DNA from: an uncultured Spirochaetaceae bacterium | Lineage (GTDB): Bacteria; Spirochaetota; Spirochaetia; Sphaerochaetales; Sphaerochaetaceae | Direction of reading: 5' to 3' | NCBI GenBank assembly: GCA_944390015.1 | Contig: CALXOL010000003.1 | Coordinates: forward strand, 1-64,000 | DNA: 64,000 bases | Shown here: piece by piece, positions 45,871-53,231 of the stretch | How the letters are laid out: every line of letters starts with the position of its first letter | How positions within the stretch are numbered: the stretch's first letter is position 1 | Translations under genes and position numbers: made by a program | The notes under the pieces: model-generated | Told to the model about the DNA's origin: nothing | Database searches by the model: none | Seen by the model: the letters and a program-made list of their open reading frames with translations, nothing else

Positions 45871-45902
45871 AATATATTCGTGCAGAAAAAAAGAATTGTC
45901 AA
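45871..45902 (-). promoter_or_regulatory. Promoter of the yhcH-cyclase-panE unit
   Basis: On the minus strand TTGACA (45897-45902) is followed by AT-rich -10 candidates (GAATAT at 45874-45879 with a 17-bp spacer, or TATATT at 45871-45876 with 20 bp). It lies between the two LacI-type palindromes. Confidence 0.6.
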
Positions 45903-45909
45903 GAAAAAA

Positions 45910-45925
45910 TTCAATCGATTGCAAA
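45910..45925. promoter_or_regulatory. LacI-type operator O2
   Basis: TTCAATCGATTGCAAA shares the core CAATCGATTG with O1; its centre is 66 bp from that of O1, just upstream of the -35 box. Paired operators on both sides of a promoter suggest repression with DNA looping. Confidence 0.7.
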
Positions 45926-45965
45926 GAATATTAAATTTCTTAATATTTGATTTTATTATAAAAAA

Positions 45966-46937
45966 TTATAACAGGCTTCCCAAAATCGCATCATCAACTC
46001 CGTCTTTTATCGTCCTATAACTCTTCTTTTCTACTATGTTCTTTATAATCGTAGCAATTCCAATCTCATCATCATTTAGATTTACCGGATAGAACGGATT
46101 AACATATACGTTCTTTCCTCCCAGCGTTATATGGGAAATCGTCATATTGGAATTCCATGTAACGCTGTCTCGATGTATTACAAACGGAATATAATCATGA
46201 AAGCCCATGCTGTTTACCACTCTTAACCCATCGAGTGTAAGAATACCGTTATCCCCTCTTATCTCAAGGCTCTTCGGAATAAGGTAATTATGGTACTGAT
46301 TAGTCGAGAAATCATGAAGGAATATGGATGAGTTGAACCTTAGAAGCCTGAGTCTCCTTGTGTATTCCTCTTTTGCTCCACCCACGATCATACTATCGCG
46401 TTTTCCCGTCTCTGTTATCTGGGAGGGAAAATCGTAGAAAAGCACTTCCTTTGGAAGCTCATCTTTCAGATTAAGTATGACTCGTGCAAGAGCTGCCGAG
46501 TGATGGTTATGAAGACCTGATATCATAAGCTGATCTATATTGCCCAAATACTTAGAAGCTTCTATCGCAGCGGCATAAACAGGATCATAAGGATACTGCT
46601 CCATGACCGCTCCATCCAAAAAGGAAAGCTCTGCCCGCTCTTCCTCGCTTAAAGATAGGAAAGTGGTCTCAGAGAGAATGAACTCACCTCTTTTTCCCAG
46701 CTCCATCATCAGTGGATAGAAACGCTCCTTTCCTGTCGCCACTATCACGGCATCATGATCCGTATCTAAAGCCTCATTTAAAGATGATACACAGTTAAGA
46801 CCTTTTTTTCTCATCTCATCAGCTCTATCCCTTGAAGATGAATAGATCGATGTTATCTTCAAAAGGGAAGGAAGAAGATTTGCTATCCTGATGTAAAACG
46901 ATGCACGCCACCCTGTGCCACATAAAACTACCTTCAT
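45966..46937 (-). CDS. Gfo/Idh/MocA-family oxidoreductase
   Basis: The N-terminal Rossmann region reads MKVVLCGTGWRASFY, with SSSRDRADEM and AVIVATGKE, as in Gfo/Idh/MocA dehydrogenases acting on sugars or cyclitols. The catalytic Lys-Pro motif (EKP) is missing: the equivalent segment reads FILSETTFLSL. The protein may therefore be non-catalytic or use another residue. Its length is 323 residues. It is upstream of, and on the same strand as, the operator-controlled unit, so it may belong to the same pathway with separate control. Confidence 0.75.
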   Translation of the reverse strand: MKVVLCGTGWRASFYIRIANLLPSLLKITSIYSSSRDRADEMRKKGLNCVSSLNEALDTDHDAVIVATGKERFYPLMMELGKRGEFILSETTFLSLSEEERAELSFLDGAVMEQYPYDPVYAAAIEASKYLGNIDQLMISGLHNHHSAALARVILNLKDELPKEVLFYDFPSQITETGKRDSMIVGGAKEEYTRRLRLLRFNSSIFLHDFSTNQYHNYLIPKSLEIRGDNGILTLDGLRVVNSMGFHDYIPFVIHRDSVTWNSNMTISHITLGGKNVYVNPFYPVNLNDDEIGIATIIKNIVEKKSYRTIKDGVDDAILGSLL

Positions 46938-46979
46938 ATTAAAATTCTACATCCTAAGTCTCTTTTCTCAAGAGAAAAA

Positions 46980-47858
46980 TCAAACAGAAGCTCTGATTAA
47001 TGAAACGAACTCATTTAAAAGAGGAGAGATATATTTATCCTTATGGCATACGATGCGGAATTTTCTCTCAAAGTCCATTTTATCTACATTGAAGGAGATT
47101 ACCCTCCCCTCTTCCAGCGCCCTCTCAACCAGACGGTAAGGAAGAACGGAGACTCCAAGTCCTCCAGCGACCGCTTCTATTAACGCACTCGTGCTTATGG
47201 ATTCCCATAACACATGAGGAATGAAACCTGCCTTTCTTGCTGCAATTTCAAACTCTTCCCGAGTACCACTGCCCTTCTCCCTTAATAGGAAACGACATCT
47301 GCTGAAATCAGATAGACTTACGCTCTCGTCCTTCTTGAAAAAACCTCTTGGAGCGCAGATTGCAGCAAGTGAATCATCCATATACTCTTCTTCTAGCAGA
47401 GCATCACTTGAAGTAAGCCCCTCCATCAAGGCAAGATCTACCCTGTCTTCAATCAACATCTGCTCCAAATGCATAGACTGATCCACAAAGACCTTGACCT
47501 CCACATGGGGATGAAGAGCTGTAAAGCTTTTCACATATTCCGTCATGAACCTGGTTCCAATTGTTACCGATGCACCTATCCTTATAATCCCTTCCTCGCT
47601 CCAATTCTGACTTCGTCTCTCCATCTGGTCAAAAAGAGTTACTATATGACGGGCAGTATCAGAATACATTTTTCCAGCTTCTGTTATGTAAAGATGTCTA
47701 CCAAGTCGCTCGAAGAATTTCAAGCCGTAGTAGCTTTCCATCTCATTTATTGCAATAGAAACAGCCGGCTGCGTCATGTTTAGGGCTTTAGCGCACCTTG
47801 TCATGTTTGCATCATTATCTATTAATGATAGGAATATTCTTAAATGCCTTATCGTCAT
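46980..47858 (-). CDS. LysR-family transcriptional regulator
   Basis: The N-terminal helix-turn-helix is clear (IRHLRIFLSLIDNDANMTRC, LNMTQPAVSIAINEME, RHLYITEAG). The effector domain has GASVTIGTRFM and the C-terminal GLGVSVLPYRLV. At 292 residues it is full length. It is divergent from the split ChrA genes with an 84-bp spacer, the usual arrangement for a regulator of its neighbour. TATAAT lies 6 nt before the ATG with no ribosome binding site, so its own mRNA may be leaderless. Confidence 0.92.
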   Translation of the reverse strand: MTIRHLRIFLSLIDNDANMTRCAKALNMTQPAVSIAINEMESYYGLKFFERLGRHLYITEAGKMYSDTARHIVTLFDQMERRSQNWSEEGIIRIGASVTIGTRFMTEYVKSFTALHPHVEVKVFVDQSMHLEQMLIEDRVDLALMEGLTSSDALLEEEYMDDSLAAICAPRGFFKKDESVSLSDFSRCRFLLREKGSGTREEFEIAARKAGFIPHVLWESISTSALIEAVAGGLGVSVLPYRLVERALEEGRVISFNVDKMDFERKFRIVCHKDKYISPLLNEFVSLIRASV

Positions 47859-47930
47859 ACTGTTATTATATAAGTAAAAACCTATTAATTCTATTAAATA
47901 ATATTATTTTATTAATTTATCTTAAATTCA

Positions 47931-48515
47931 TATAATCCAGACATGAACAGTAAATTAAAGAGATACCTGATACTCTTTTTCTCTACATTCAAGATAAGCG
48001 CATTCACATTCGGAGGAGGTTTTGTAATCATTCCCCTGATGCGTAAGCAGTTCGTACATAAGCTTAAATGGATTGATGATGACGAGATGCTCGATCTGGC
48101 TGCAATCGCACAGTCAAGTCCAGGAGCGATTGCCGTTAACGCATCCATACTCGTCGGTTATAAGGCAGCCGGTGTACCTGGCGCTATTATAAGTATACTG
48201 GCAACGATAATTCCCCCTTTTATCATAATTTCAATTATATCTGGATTCTACATAGCATTCAGAGACAACAAATATGTCTCCCTTATCATGGAAGGAATGC
48301 TTGTAGCTGTTGCAGCAGTGCTTGCGGATCTTGTTATCTCCATGGCATGGGACATATTGAAAAAGAGAAGAGCAGTTGAGATAGCAATGCTGATTCTTTC
48401 CTTTATTCTTCTTGAATTCTTCAATCTCAACATCATCCTCCTTATATTCATAGCAGGATTTATCGGTTTCATGGACTACAAAGTAGCTAAAAGGAGGCAG
48501 AATGGTTTATCTTGA
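47931..48515 (+). CDS. Chromate transporter ChrA, N-terminal-type half
   Basis: This short-chain CHR family protein of 190 residues (ATG 47943) has FKISAFTFGGGFVIIPLMRKQFV and the AQSSPGAIAVNASILVGYKAAG motif followed by four to five membrane helices. Short CHR proteins occur as adjacent pairs that work together in anion (chromate or sulfate-like) efflux. The next gene is the partner and overlaps by 14 nt. TATAAT (47931-47936, included here) lies 6 nt before the ATG. The natural substrate in a gut-type anaerobe may not be chromate. Confidence 0.88.
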   Translation, partial: YNPDMNSKLKRYLILFFSTFKISAFTFGGGFVIIPLMRKQFVHKLKWIDDDEMLDLAAIAQSSPGAIAVNASILVGYKAAGVPGAIISILATIIPPFIIISIISGFYIAFRDNKYVSLIMEGMLVAVAAVLADLVISMAWDILKKRRAVEIAMLILSFILLEFFNLNIILLIFIAGFIGFMDYKVAKRRQNGLS

Positions 48516-49047
48516 ACTTATCTGGAGTTTCATTCAGATCGGCCTCTTCAGCATTGGAGGTGGCTACGCGGCAATGCCTCTTATTCAGCATCAGGCTTGC
48601 GAAGTACATAATTGGCTCAGCATGGAGGAATTTGGTGATATCCTTACGATATCTGAAATGACTCCAGGGCCTATTACGATAAACAGTGCCACCTTCGTAG
48701 GCATCCAAGTGGCAGGAATCCCAGGAGCACTCTGCGCCACTATTGGATGCATAATACCATCATCAATCATCGTAACAATCCTTGCCTTCATTTATTACCG
48801 ATTCAAAGGTTTAAACAGTGTTCAAAGCGTACTCAAGGGATTAAGACCTGCGGTGATTGCCATGATAGCCACAGCATGGATATCGATAATGAGAATGGCA
48901 TTTTTCCCAGAAGGGGCAAAACAGATTGATCTGGTATCGATTACTCTCTTTCTCTTAGCATTCATAACACTGAAAAAATGGAAGATTAATCCTATTTTCG
49001 TAATGCTTGCATCAGGTTTGATTAATCTGCTTATAGGAGTAATCTAA
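48502..49047 (+). CDS. Chromate transporter ChrA, C-terminal-type half
   Basis: The second short CHR protein (181 residues) has FIQIGLFSIGGGYAAMPLIQ and the SEMTPGPITINSATFVGIQVAG motif, then hydrophobic helices to the C-terminus. It starts 14 nt inside the first chrA gene behind AAAAGGAGG, so the two subunits are translationally coupled. The pair corresponds to the two halves of long ChrA proteins. Confidence 0.88.
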   Translation: MVYLELIWSFIQIGLFSIGGGYAAMPLIQHQACEVHNWLSMEEFGDILTISEMTPGPITINSATFVGIQVAGIPGALCATIGCIIPSSIIVTILAFIYYRFKGLNSVQSVLKGLRPAVIAMIATAWISIMRMAFFPEGAKQIDLVSITLFLLAFITLKKWKINPIFVMLASGLINLLIGVI

Positions 49048-49162
49048 TTTTTGACCAGTAGCTTTGCTGTTGGATTCATTTGAATCTTTAAGGATACTTA
49101 TGTGCTATTTTATTATTGTTTGGGAAACAACGCCAATATTTTTAAAATTTTCTTAAATACTA

Positions 49163-49192
49163 TTGACGAGAACATGAAAAATAAGCTACATT
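49163..49192 (+). promoter_or_regulatory. Promoter of tRNA-Leu
   Basis: TTGACG (49163-49168) and TACATT (49187-49192) are separated by 18 bp; the tRNA begins 33 bp downstream of the -10 box. The rest of the gap from 49048 shows nothing else. Confidence 0.6.
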
Positions 49193-49224
49193 CTCTTTGT
49201 GCCAAATGAAGGCCACTAAAATAT

Positions 49225-49308
49225 GCGGTCGTGGTGGAATTGGTAGACACGCTAGCTTGAGGTGCTAGTGCTTGAAAGGGCTTGGAGATTCGAGTTCTCT
49301 CGGCCGCA
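49225..49308 (+). tRNA. tRNA-Leu (anticodon GAG)
   Basis: This class II tRNA of 84 nt has acceptor stem GCGGTCG/CGGCCGC, D arm with GGTAGACACGC, anticodon stem GCTAG/CTAGT-like around CTTGAGG (anticodon GAG), a long variable arm, and T loop TTCGAGT. The CCA end is not encoded. A strong terminator follows 7 nt after. Confidence 0.95.
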
Positions 49309-49315
49309 AAAAGAT

Positions 49316-49352
49316 TCCTCTTGTTACAAGAACGTAACAGGAGGATTTTTTA
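49316..49352 (+). terminator. Terminator of tRNA-Leu
   Basis: TCCTCTTGTTAC (49316-49327) pairs with GTAACAGGAGGA (49334-49345), a 12-bp stem with one G-U pair, followed by TTTTTTATTT. Confidence 0.93.
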
Positions 49353-49419
49353 TTTCTTCTAATTAAAAAATGAGAATTCGCCACACTAAGAGAGAAAATG
49401 AAATCAATTTGCTATATTG

Positions 49420-49548
49420 ACAGCAATAAACAGTTGTTGCTGTTTCTCTTTTCCTCTGGAACAATAATAAATTTGTTTCAAGCTGTAAAAGAAATCCGCC
49501 CTACTCGCGTAGGTGCGACTGCCAGGAAGCACCAAGAAGCAGGACGGA
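49420..49548. ncRNA. Structured intergenic element downstream of asnA (unassigned)
   Basis: ACAGCAA (49420-49426) and TTGCTGT (49437-49443) form one hairpin. About 50 bp further on, TCCGCCC (49495-49501) pairs with GGACGGA (49542-49548) and encloses CTAC-TCGC-GTAG and GGTGC/GCACC stems. On the minus strand the last element precedes TTTCTTTT and could serve as an elaborate asnA terminator. As an independent RNA it matches no family I recognise. The strand is undetermined. Confidence 0.4.
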
Positions 49549-49580
49549 AATGTCGATACTAAAACAAAAGCAAAAGTATA

Positions 49581-50609
49581 TTATATTAGATATATACCCT
49601 TCTCCCCAGCTTCCCTTCTCGTCTCAGCAGACCAGACAGAGGCCTGAACCTCACCGATATGGCACTTATGGAGCAGAAGCATGCAAAGCCTGGACTGCCC
49701 TATTCCACCTCCGATGGTCTGAGGATACTCACCATTAAGCAGTCTCTTATGCCAATAAAGATCCTTTCTCTCGTTGAGACCTTTCATCTCAAGCTGTCGT
49801 AAAAGAGATTCCTTATTTACGCGGATACCCATGCTTGAAAGCTCCAATGAGTCATTACGGACACGGTCATATACGATAATGTCTCCATTTAGCCCGTGAT
49901 AGCCCTCCTTTGATAAAGTGGACCAGTCATCATAGTCTGGAGCTCTGAGGGAATGTGGTTCCCCTTGAGAGAGAGGATAGCCGATTCCGATAATGAAAAC
50001 AGCACCATATTTCCTTGCCGCCTCCCTCTCCCTCTGCTGAGGACTCAAAGATGGATATTCCCTCTCAAGATCCTCGGAGTGAATGAATGTTATCTCATCA
50101 GGAAGATAATCCTCTAAGGCCGAATATGTCTCGCATAACATGAAACTTGTCCTCTTAATAGCCGCATAGATCTCTCTTACCGTGGCCTTAAGAGCCTCAA
50201 GATTACGCTCATCATCAGAAATTACCTTTTCCCAGTCCCACTGATCGACATAAACGGAGTGTATCGCATCGACCGTATCATCAGGGCGAAGTGCGTTCAT
50301 ATCCGTATAAATTCCACGCCCGATGGGATAGCCATAATCAGCAAGTGCCATCCTCTTCCATTTTGCAAGGGACTGCACGATTTCCATCTTCATACCGCCA
50401 AGAGCGGTAACGGAGAAGCTAACAGGTTTCTCAACACCGTTCAAATCATCATTTATACCACTTCCTGATGCAACGAATAATGGACTGGTAAGCCTTGTAA
50501 GGCGAAGTGAAGAGGCCAGTTCCTTCTCGAAAGTGTCTTTGGTAAGCTTGATCGCCTTCTCAGTATCCTTGGGACTGAGCAGGCTTTTATATCCTTCTAC
50601 AAATTCCAT
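49581..50609 (-). CDS. asnA: Aspartate--ammonia ligase
   Basis: AsnA makes asparagine from aspartate, ammonia and ATP, and is related to class II aminoacyl-tRNA synthetases. Family blocks include LTRLTSPLFVASGSGINDDL, SVTALGGMKMEIVQSLAKWKRMAL, YTDMNALRPDD, YVDQWDWEK, and the C-terminal TIGGGIGQSRLCMLLL. The 342-residue length is typical. It stands alone. Together with asnS at 55991 the window covers asparagine synthesis and charging. Confidence 0.96.
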   Translation of the reverse strand: MEFVEGYKSLLSPKDTEKAIKLTKDTFEKELASSLRLTRLTSPLFVASGSGINDDLNGVEKPVSFSVTALGGMKMEIVQSLAKWKRMALADYGYPIGRGIYTDMNALRPDDTVDAIHSVYVDQWDWEKVISDDERNLEALKATVREIYAAIKRTSFMLCETYSALEDYLPDEITFIHSEDLEREYPSLSPQQREREAARKYGAVFIIGIGYPLSQGEPHSLRAPDYDDWSTLSKEGYHGLNGDIIVYDRVRNDSLELSSMGIRVNKESLLRQLEMKGLNERKDLYWHKRLLNGEYPQTIGGGIGQSRLCMLLLHKCHIGEVQASVWSAETRREAGEKGIYLI

Positions 50610-50682
50610 AAAACCTTCCCTATTGATATTTTCTTAAATAATATATAAAAATACTGCAGAAATTTAAATGGAGATTAAATAA

Positions 50683-51120
50683 ATGAGTAGTAAATTTTTT
50701 GGCGAATTTAAAAAATTCATCGCACGTGGAAATGTTATTGATCTTGCAGTAGGCGTTATTATCGGTGCTGCATTCACCGCTATCACGAACAGCGTAGTGA
50801 ATGACATCATCATGCCGATCATCGGCCTCATCACAGGAGGAATGGATTTTGCTGAGATGAGAATCATTCTCAAGCCTGCTACAGAAGCGACTGCAGAGGT
50901 TGCCATCAGGTACGGTCTTTTAATCAATGCAATCATCAACTTCCTTCTTGTTGCCCTTGTTCTTTTCTTCATCGTTAAGGCTTTCAATACACTTAAAGAA
51001 AAGACAAAGAAGGAAGAAGAGGCAAAGGCAGCTGCAGCTCCTGCACCAGAGCCAGTAAAGAGTGCTGACGTACTTCTTCTCGAGGAGATAAGGGATTTAC
51101 TCAAGGCAAAACAGAACTAA
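50683..51120 (+). CDS. mscL: Large-conductance mechanosensitive channel
   Basis: MscL is the pentameric emergency valve for osmotic downshock. The N-terminal amphipathic helix FFGEFKKFIARGNVIDLAVGVIIGAAF is followed by TM1, the periplasmic loop, TM2 (INFLLVALVLFFIVKAF) and a C-terminal helical bundle. The linker KKEEEAKAAAAPAPEPV is Ala/Pro-rich. Length is 145 residues. GGAGATTAA precedes the ATG. Confidence 0.96.
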   Translation: MSSKFFGEFKKFIARGNVIDLAVGVIIGAAFTAITNSVVNDIIMPIIGLITGGMDFAEMRIILKPATEATAEVAIRYGLLINAIINFLLVALVLFFIVKAFNTLKEKTKKEEEAKAAAAPAPEPVKSADVLLLEEIRDLLKAKQN

Positions 51121-51193
51121 TCAGTTTTTCATCCTTCATTTTCTTTATTAACAAAGAATTAACGAGATTATATAATTTATTTTATATCACCTA

Positions 51194-51222
51194 TTGACAT
51201 ATTGATATGAAAGAATTATATT
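51194..51222 (+). promoter_or_regulatory. Consensus-like promoter upstream of the 99-residue unknown gene
   Basis: TTGACA (51194-51199) and TATATT (51217-51222) with a 17-bp spacer form a near-consensus sigma-70 promoter. Confidence 0.7.
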
Positions 51223-51269
51223 CTCGTTGAACAAAAAGAGGTTATCTTAAATTTTGGAGTTGAACTGGT

Positions 51270-51569
51270 ATGAAAAAGATCAATGAGATTCTGATTAATA
51301 AGAAGACCAAAGGTGTGTTTAAGAAGGAAGAGATACCATCTGTATATGCTCTGGTAGAGTGTTACAGAAGATATCAGAAGGATGTCTATGGAAGAAACCT
51401 TGATTTCAGAAAGGCTCTTTCAGAATTCGTAGAATTAGTATATCTACCTATTGCAAATGATATAAAAAGCAAGGGATGTAAGAATTTCTACAGAGAATTC
51501 CTATCTGAGACCTTCTCGACTTTAGAAAGAAACAAGAAAGCCTCAGAGCTGAAAATGATTACGGCCTAG
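51270..51569 (+). CDS. Hypothetical protein, 99 residues
   Basis: This is a small basic soluble protein, probably all-helical (SVYALVECYRRYQKDVYGRN, FRKALSEFVELVYLPIANDI, FYREFLSETFSTLERNKKAS). It has no signal peptide and no family I recognise. GGAG lies about 13 nt before the ATG, and a strong promoter is upstream, so the gene looks genuinely expressed. Its stop codon overlaps that of the convergent DJ-1 gene by 4 nt. Confidence 0.6.
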   Translation: MKKINEILINKKTKGVFKKEEIPSVYALVECYRRYQKDVYGRNLDFRKALSEFVELVYLPIANDIKSKGCKNFYREFLSETFSTLERNKKASELKMITA

Positions 51570-52117
51570 CGCCTGTAATAGACGGCAGATGATACCTCAT
51601 CTACCTTTTCTTTTGATATTGCATTCTCGATTACGGCAAATGCTAGTTCAAAAGCGTAAGCAGCGCTCTTTGCTGTAATTATATTGCCATCTACGACAAC
51701 ACCTTCTGCTAAAAAGTCCTTTTTAGACGAATACTTCTCCGTTCCGGGGAAACACGTTGCATTTCTTCCATCAAGAAGCCCGGCATTTGCAAGAACAACA
51801 GCTGGGGATGCACAGATAGCACTGATAATCTTGCCCTCAGATGCCATTTTTATTATTCGCTCATTTACCGCCCATGACTGCGCAAGATTCACGGCACCGG
51901 GCATTCCACCGGGAAGGAATACGATATCGTAATTCTCATTATTGCTTTCGCTAACATCCATATCAGCGATGATTTGGATGCCATGAGAGCCGGTCACTCT
52001 CTTTTCTTGATCAACAGAAGAGAGAGTGACATCAATTCCAGCACGCCTGAACATGTCTATTGGGATTATGGCCTCCGCCTCTTCAAAACCGCTAGCAAGA
52101 TAAACAATCGCCTTCAT
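51566..52117 (-). CDS. DJ-1/PfpI-family protein
   Basis: This 183-residue class I glutamine amidotransferase-like protein has the nucleophile elbow AICASPAVVL (Cys102) and the acidic partner Glu14 in GFEEAEA, as in DJ-1/ThiJ/YajL. Such proteins act as redox-sensing chaperones or glyoxalase/deglycase-like enzymes. Its ATG overlaps the stop of the DAHP synthase gene by 4 nt, so both are translated from one mRNA. Confidence 0.9.
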   Translation of the reverse strand: MKAIVYLASGFEEAEAIIPIDMFRRAGIDVTLSSVDQEKRVTGSHGIQIIADMDVSESNNENYDIVFLPGGMPGAVNLAQSWAVNERIIKMASEGKIISAICASPAVVLANAGLLDGRNATCFPGTEKYSSKKDFLAEGVVVDGNIITAKSAAYAFELAFAVIENAISKEKVDEVSSAVYYRR

Positions 52118-53193
52118 AGTACCTCCAGAACCCCACCTGCCTCAGCAGCCTTATCAAGGATTGATGCGGCATTTATTAGTATCCTCTCAGTCTCAGCCCA
52201 CCCTATGCATGCATCAGTTACGGAGACGCCGTATCTGAGATCCGCCTTATTCTCAGGAATCTTCTGAGAGCCCTCAAAAAGGTTCGACTCAATCATGAAA
52301 CCCTTGATTTTGTCATTACCCCATACCACCTGGTCTATGACGCTCCTTAAAACCCTCTTTTCCCTGGTATAGTCCTTTCTGCTATTGGCATGGGAGCAGT
52401 CGATTATAACCGCCTCCCTCAGACCGTTCTCCCTTAATAGGGCAAGGGCATGCTCAACCTCATCCTCATAGTAGTTCGGACCGTCCTCACCGCCACGCAG
52501 GATGAGATGACCCTCATCATTTCCTGTTGTTCTGTAGACAGAACTTAAACCGTCCTTATTAATTCCAATGAAGGAAGCCTCTCCCTTTGCGCTCTTTATC
52601 GCATTGATCGCACTCATGAGATCTCCGCTTGTTCCGTTTTTAAAGCCGACAGCAACTGATAGTCCGGATGCCAGATTCCGATGCGTCTGGCTTTCCGTGG
52701 TACGGGCTCCAATACTGGACCAGCTCATAATCTCATCGATGTACTGTGGAATAATGGGATCAAGCACCTCACATCCGACAGGAAGGCCGATCTCGGTAAT
52801 ATCGATAAGAAGCTTTCTTGCCACCATTATCCCCTTTTCGATATTTCCGCTTCCATCCATATCGGGATCAAGAATGAGGCCCTTCCAGCCGAGATTCGTC
52901 CTCGGCTTTTCAAAGTATGTCCTCATGACTATGAAGAAGTGCCTGCTAAGCTTATCGGAAAGTTCCTTTAATTTACGTGCATAATCGATTGCGGCATCTG
53001 GGTCATGTATGCTGCATGGTCCGACAATGGCAAGAAGCCTATTGTCATTGCCAGAGAGTATGTCATTAACACGTTTCCTGAAGGAAAGAATCCTTTTTCT
53101 ATCATCGTCGGACAGTGGTATAAGCTCAGCAATCTCCCTTGGAGTCCTGAGCTTCTCTATCTTCTTAATTCTAATATCTTGAGAATCCAACAT
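52114..53193 (-). CDS. 3-deoxy-7-phosphoheptulonate (DAHP) synthase, class I
   Basis: The first enzyme of the shikimate pathway joins PEP and erythrose 4-phosphate. The E. coli AroG/F/H-type pattern is clear: LLAIVGPCSIHDPDAAIDYA, MRTYFEKPRTNLGWKGLI, GARTTESQTHRNLASGLS, GFKNGTSG, IDCSHANS, and ESNLFEGSQ. At 359 residues it is full length with the N-terminal regulatory extension, so feedback control by an aromatic amino acid is expected but the effector is uncertain. No other shikimate genes are nearby. Confidence 0.95.
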   Translation of the reverse strand: MLDSQDIRIKKIEKLRTPREIAELIPLSDDDRKRILSFRKRVNDILSGNDNRLLAIVGPCSIHDPDAAIDYARKLKELSDKLSRHFFIVMRTYFEKPRTNLGWKGLILDPDMDGSGNIEKGIMVARKLLIDITEIGLPVGCEVLDPIIPQYIDEIMSWSSIGARTTESQTHRNLASGLSVAVGFKNGTSGDLMSAINAIKSAKGEASFIGINKDGLSSVYRTTGNDEGHLILRGGEDGPNYYEDEVEHALALLRENGLREAVIIDCSHANSRKDYTREKRVLRSVIDQVVWGNDKIKGFMIESNLFEGSQKIPENKADLRYGVSVTDACIGWAETERILINAASILDKAAEAGGVLEVL

Positions 53194-53231
53194 GCCTTCA
53201 TTATAAGAAAAACCAAAGTTTTTAGAAAGAA

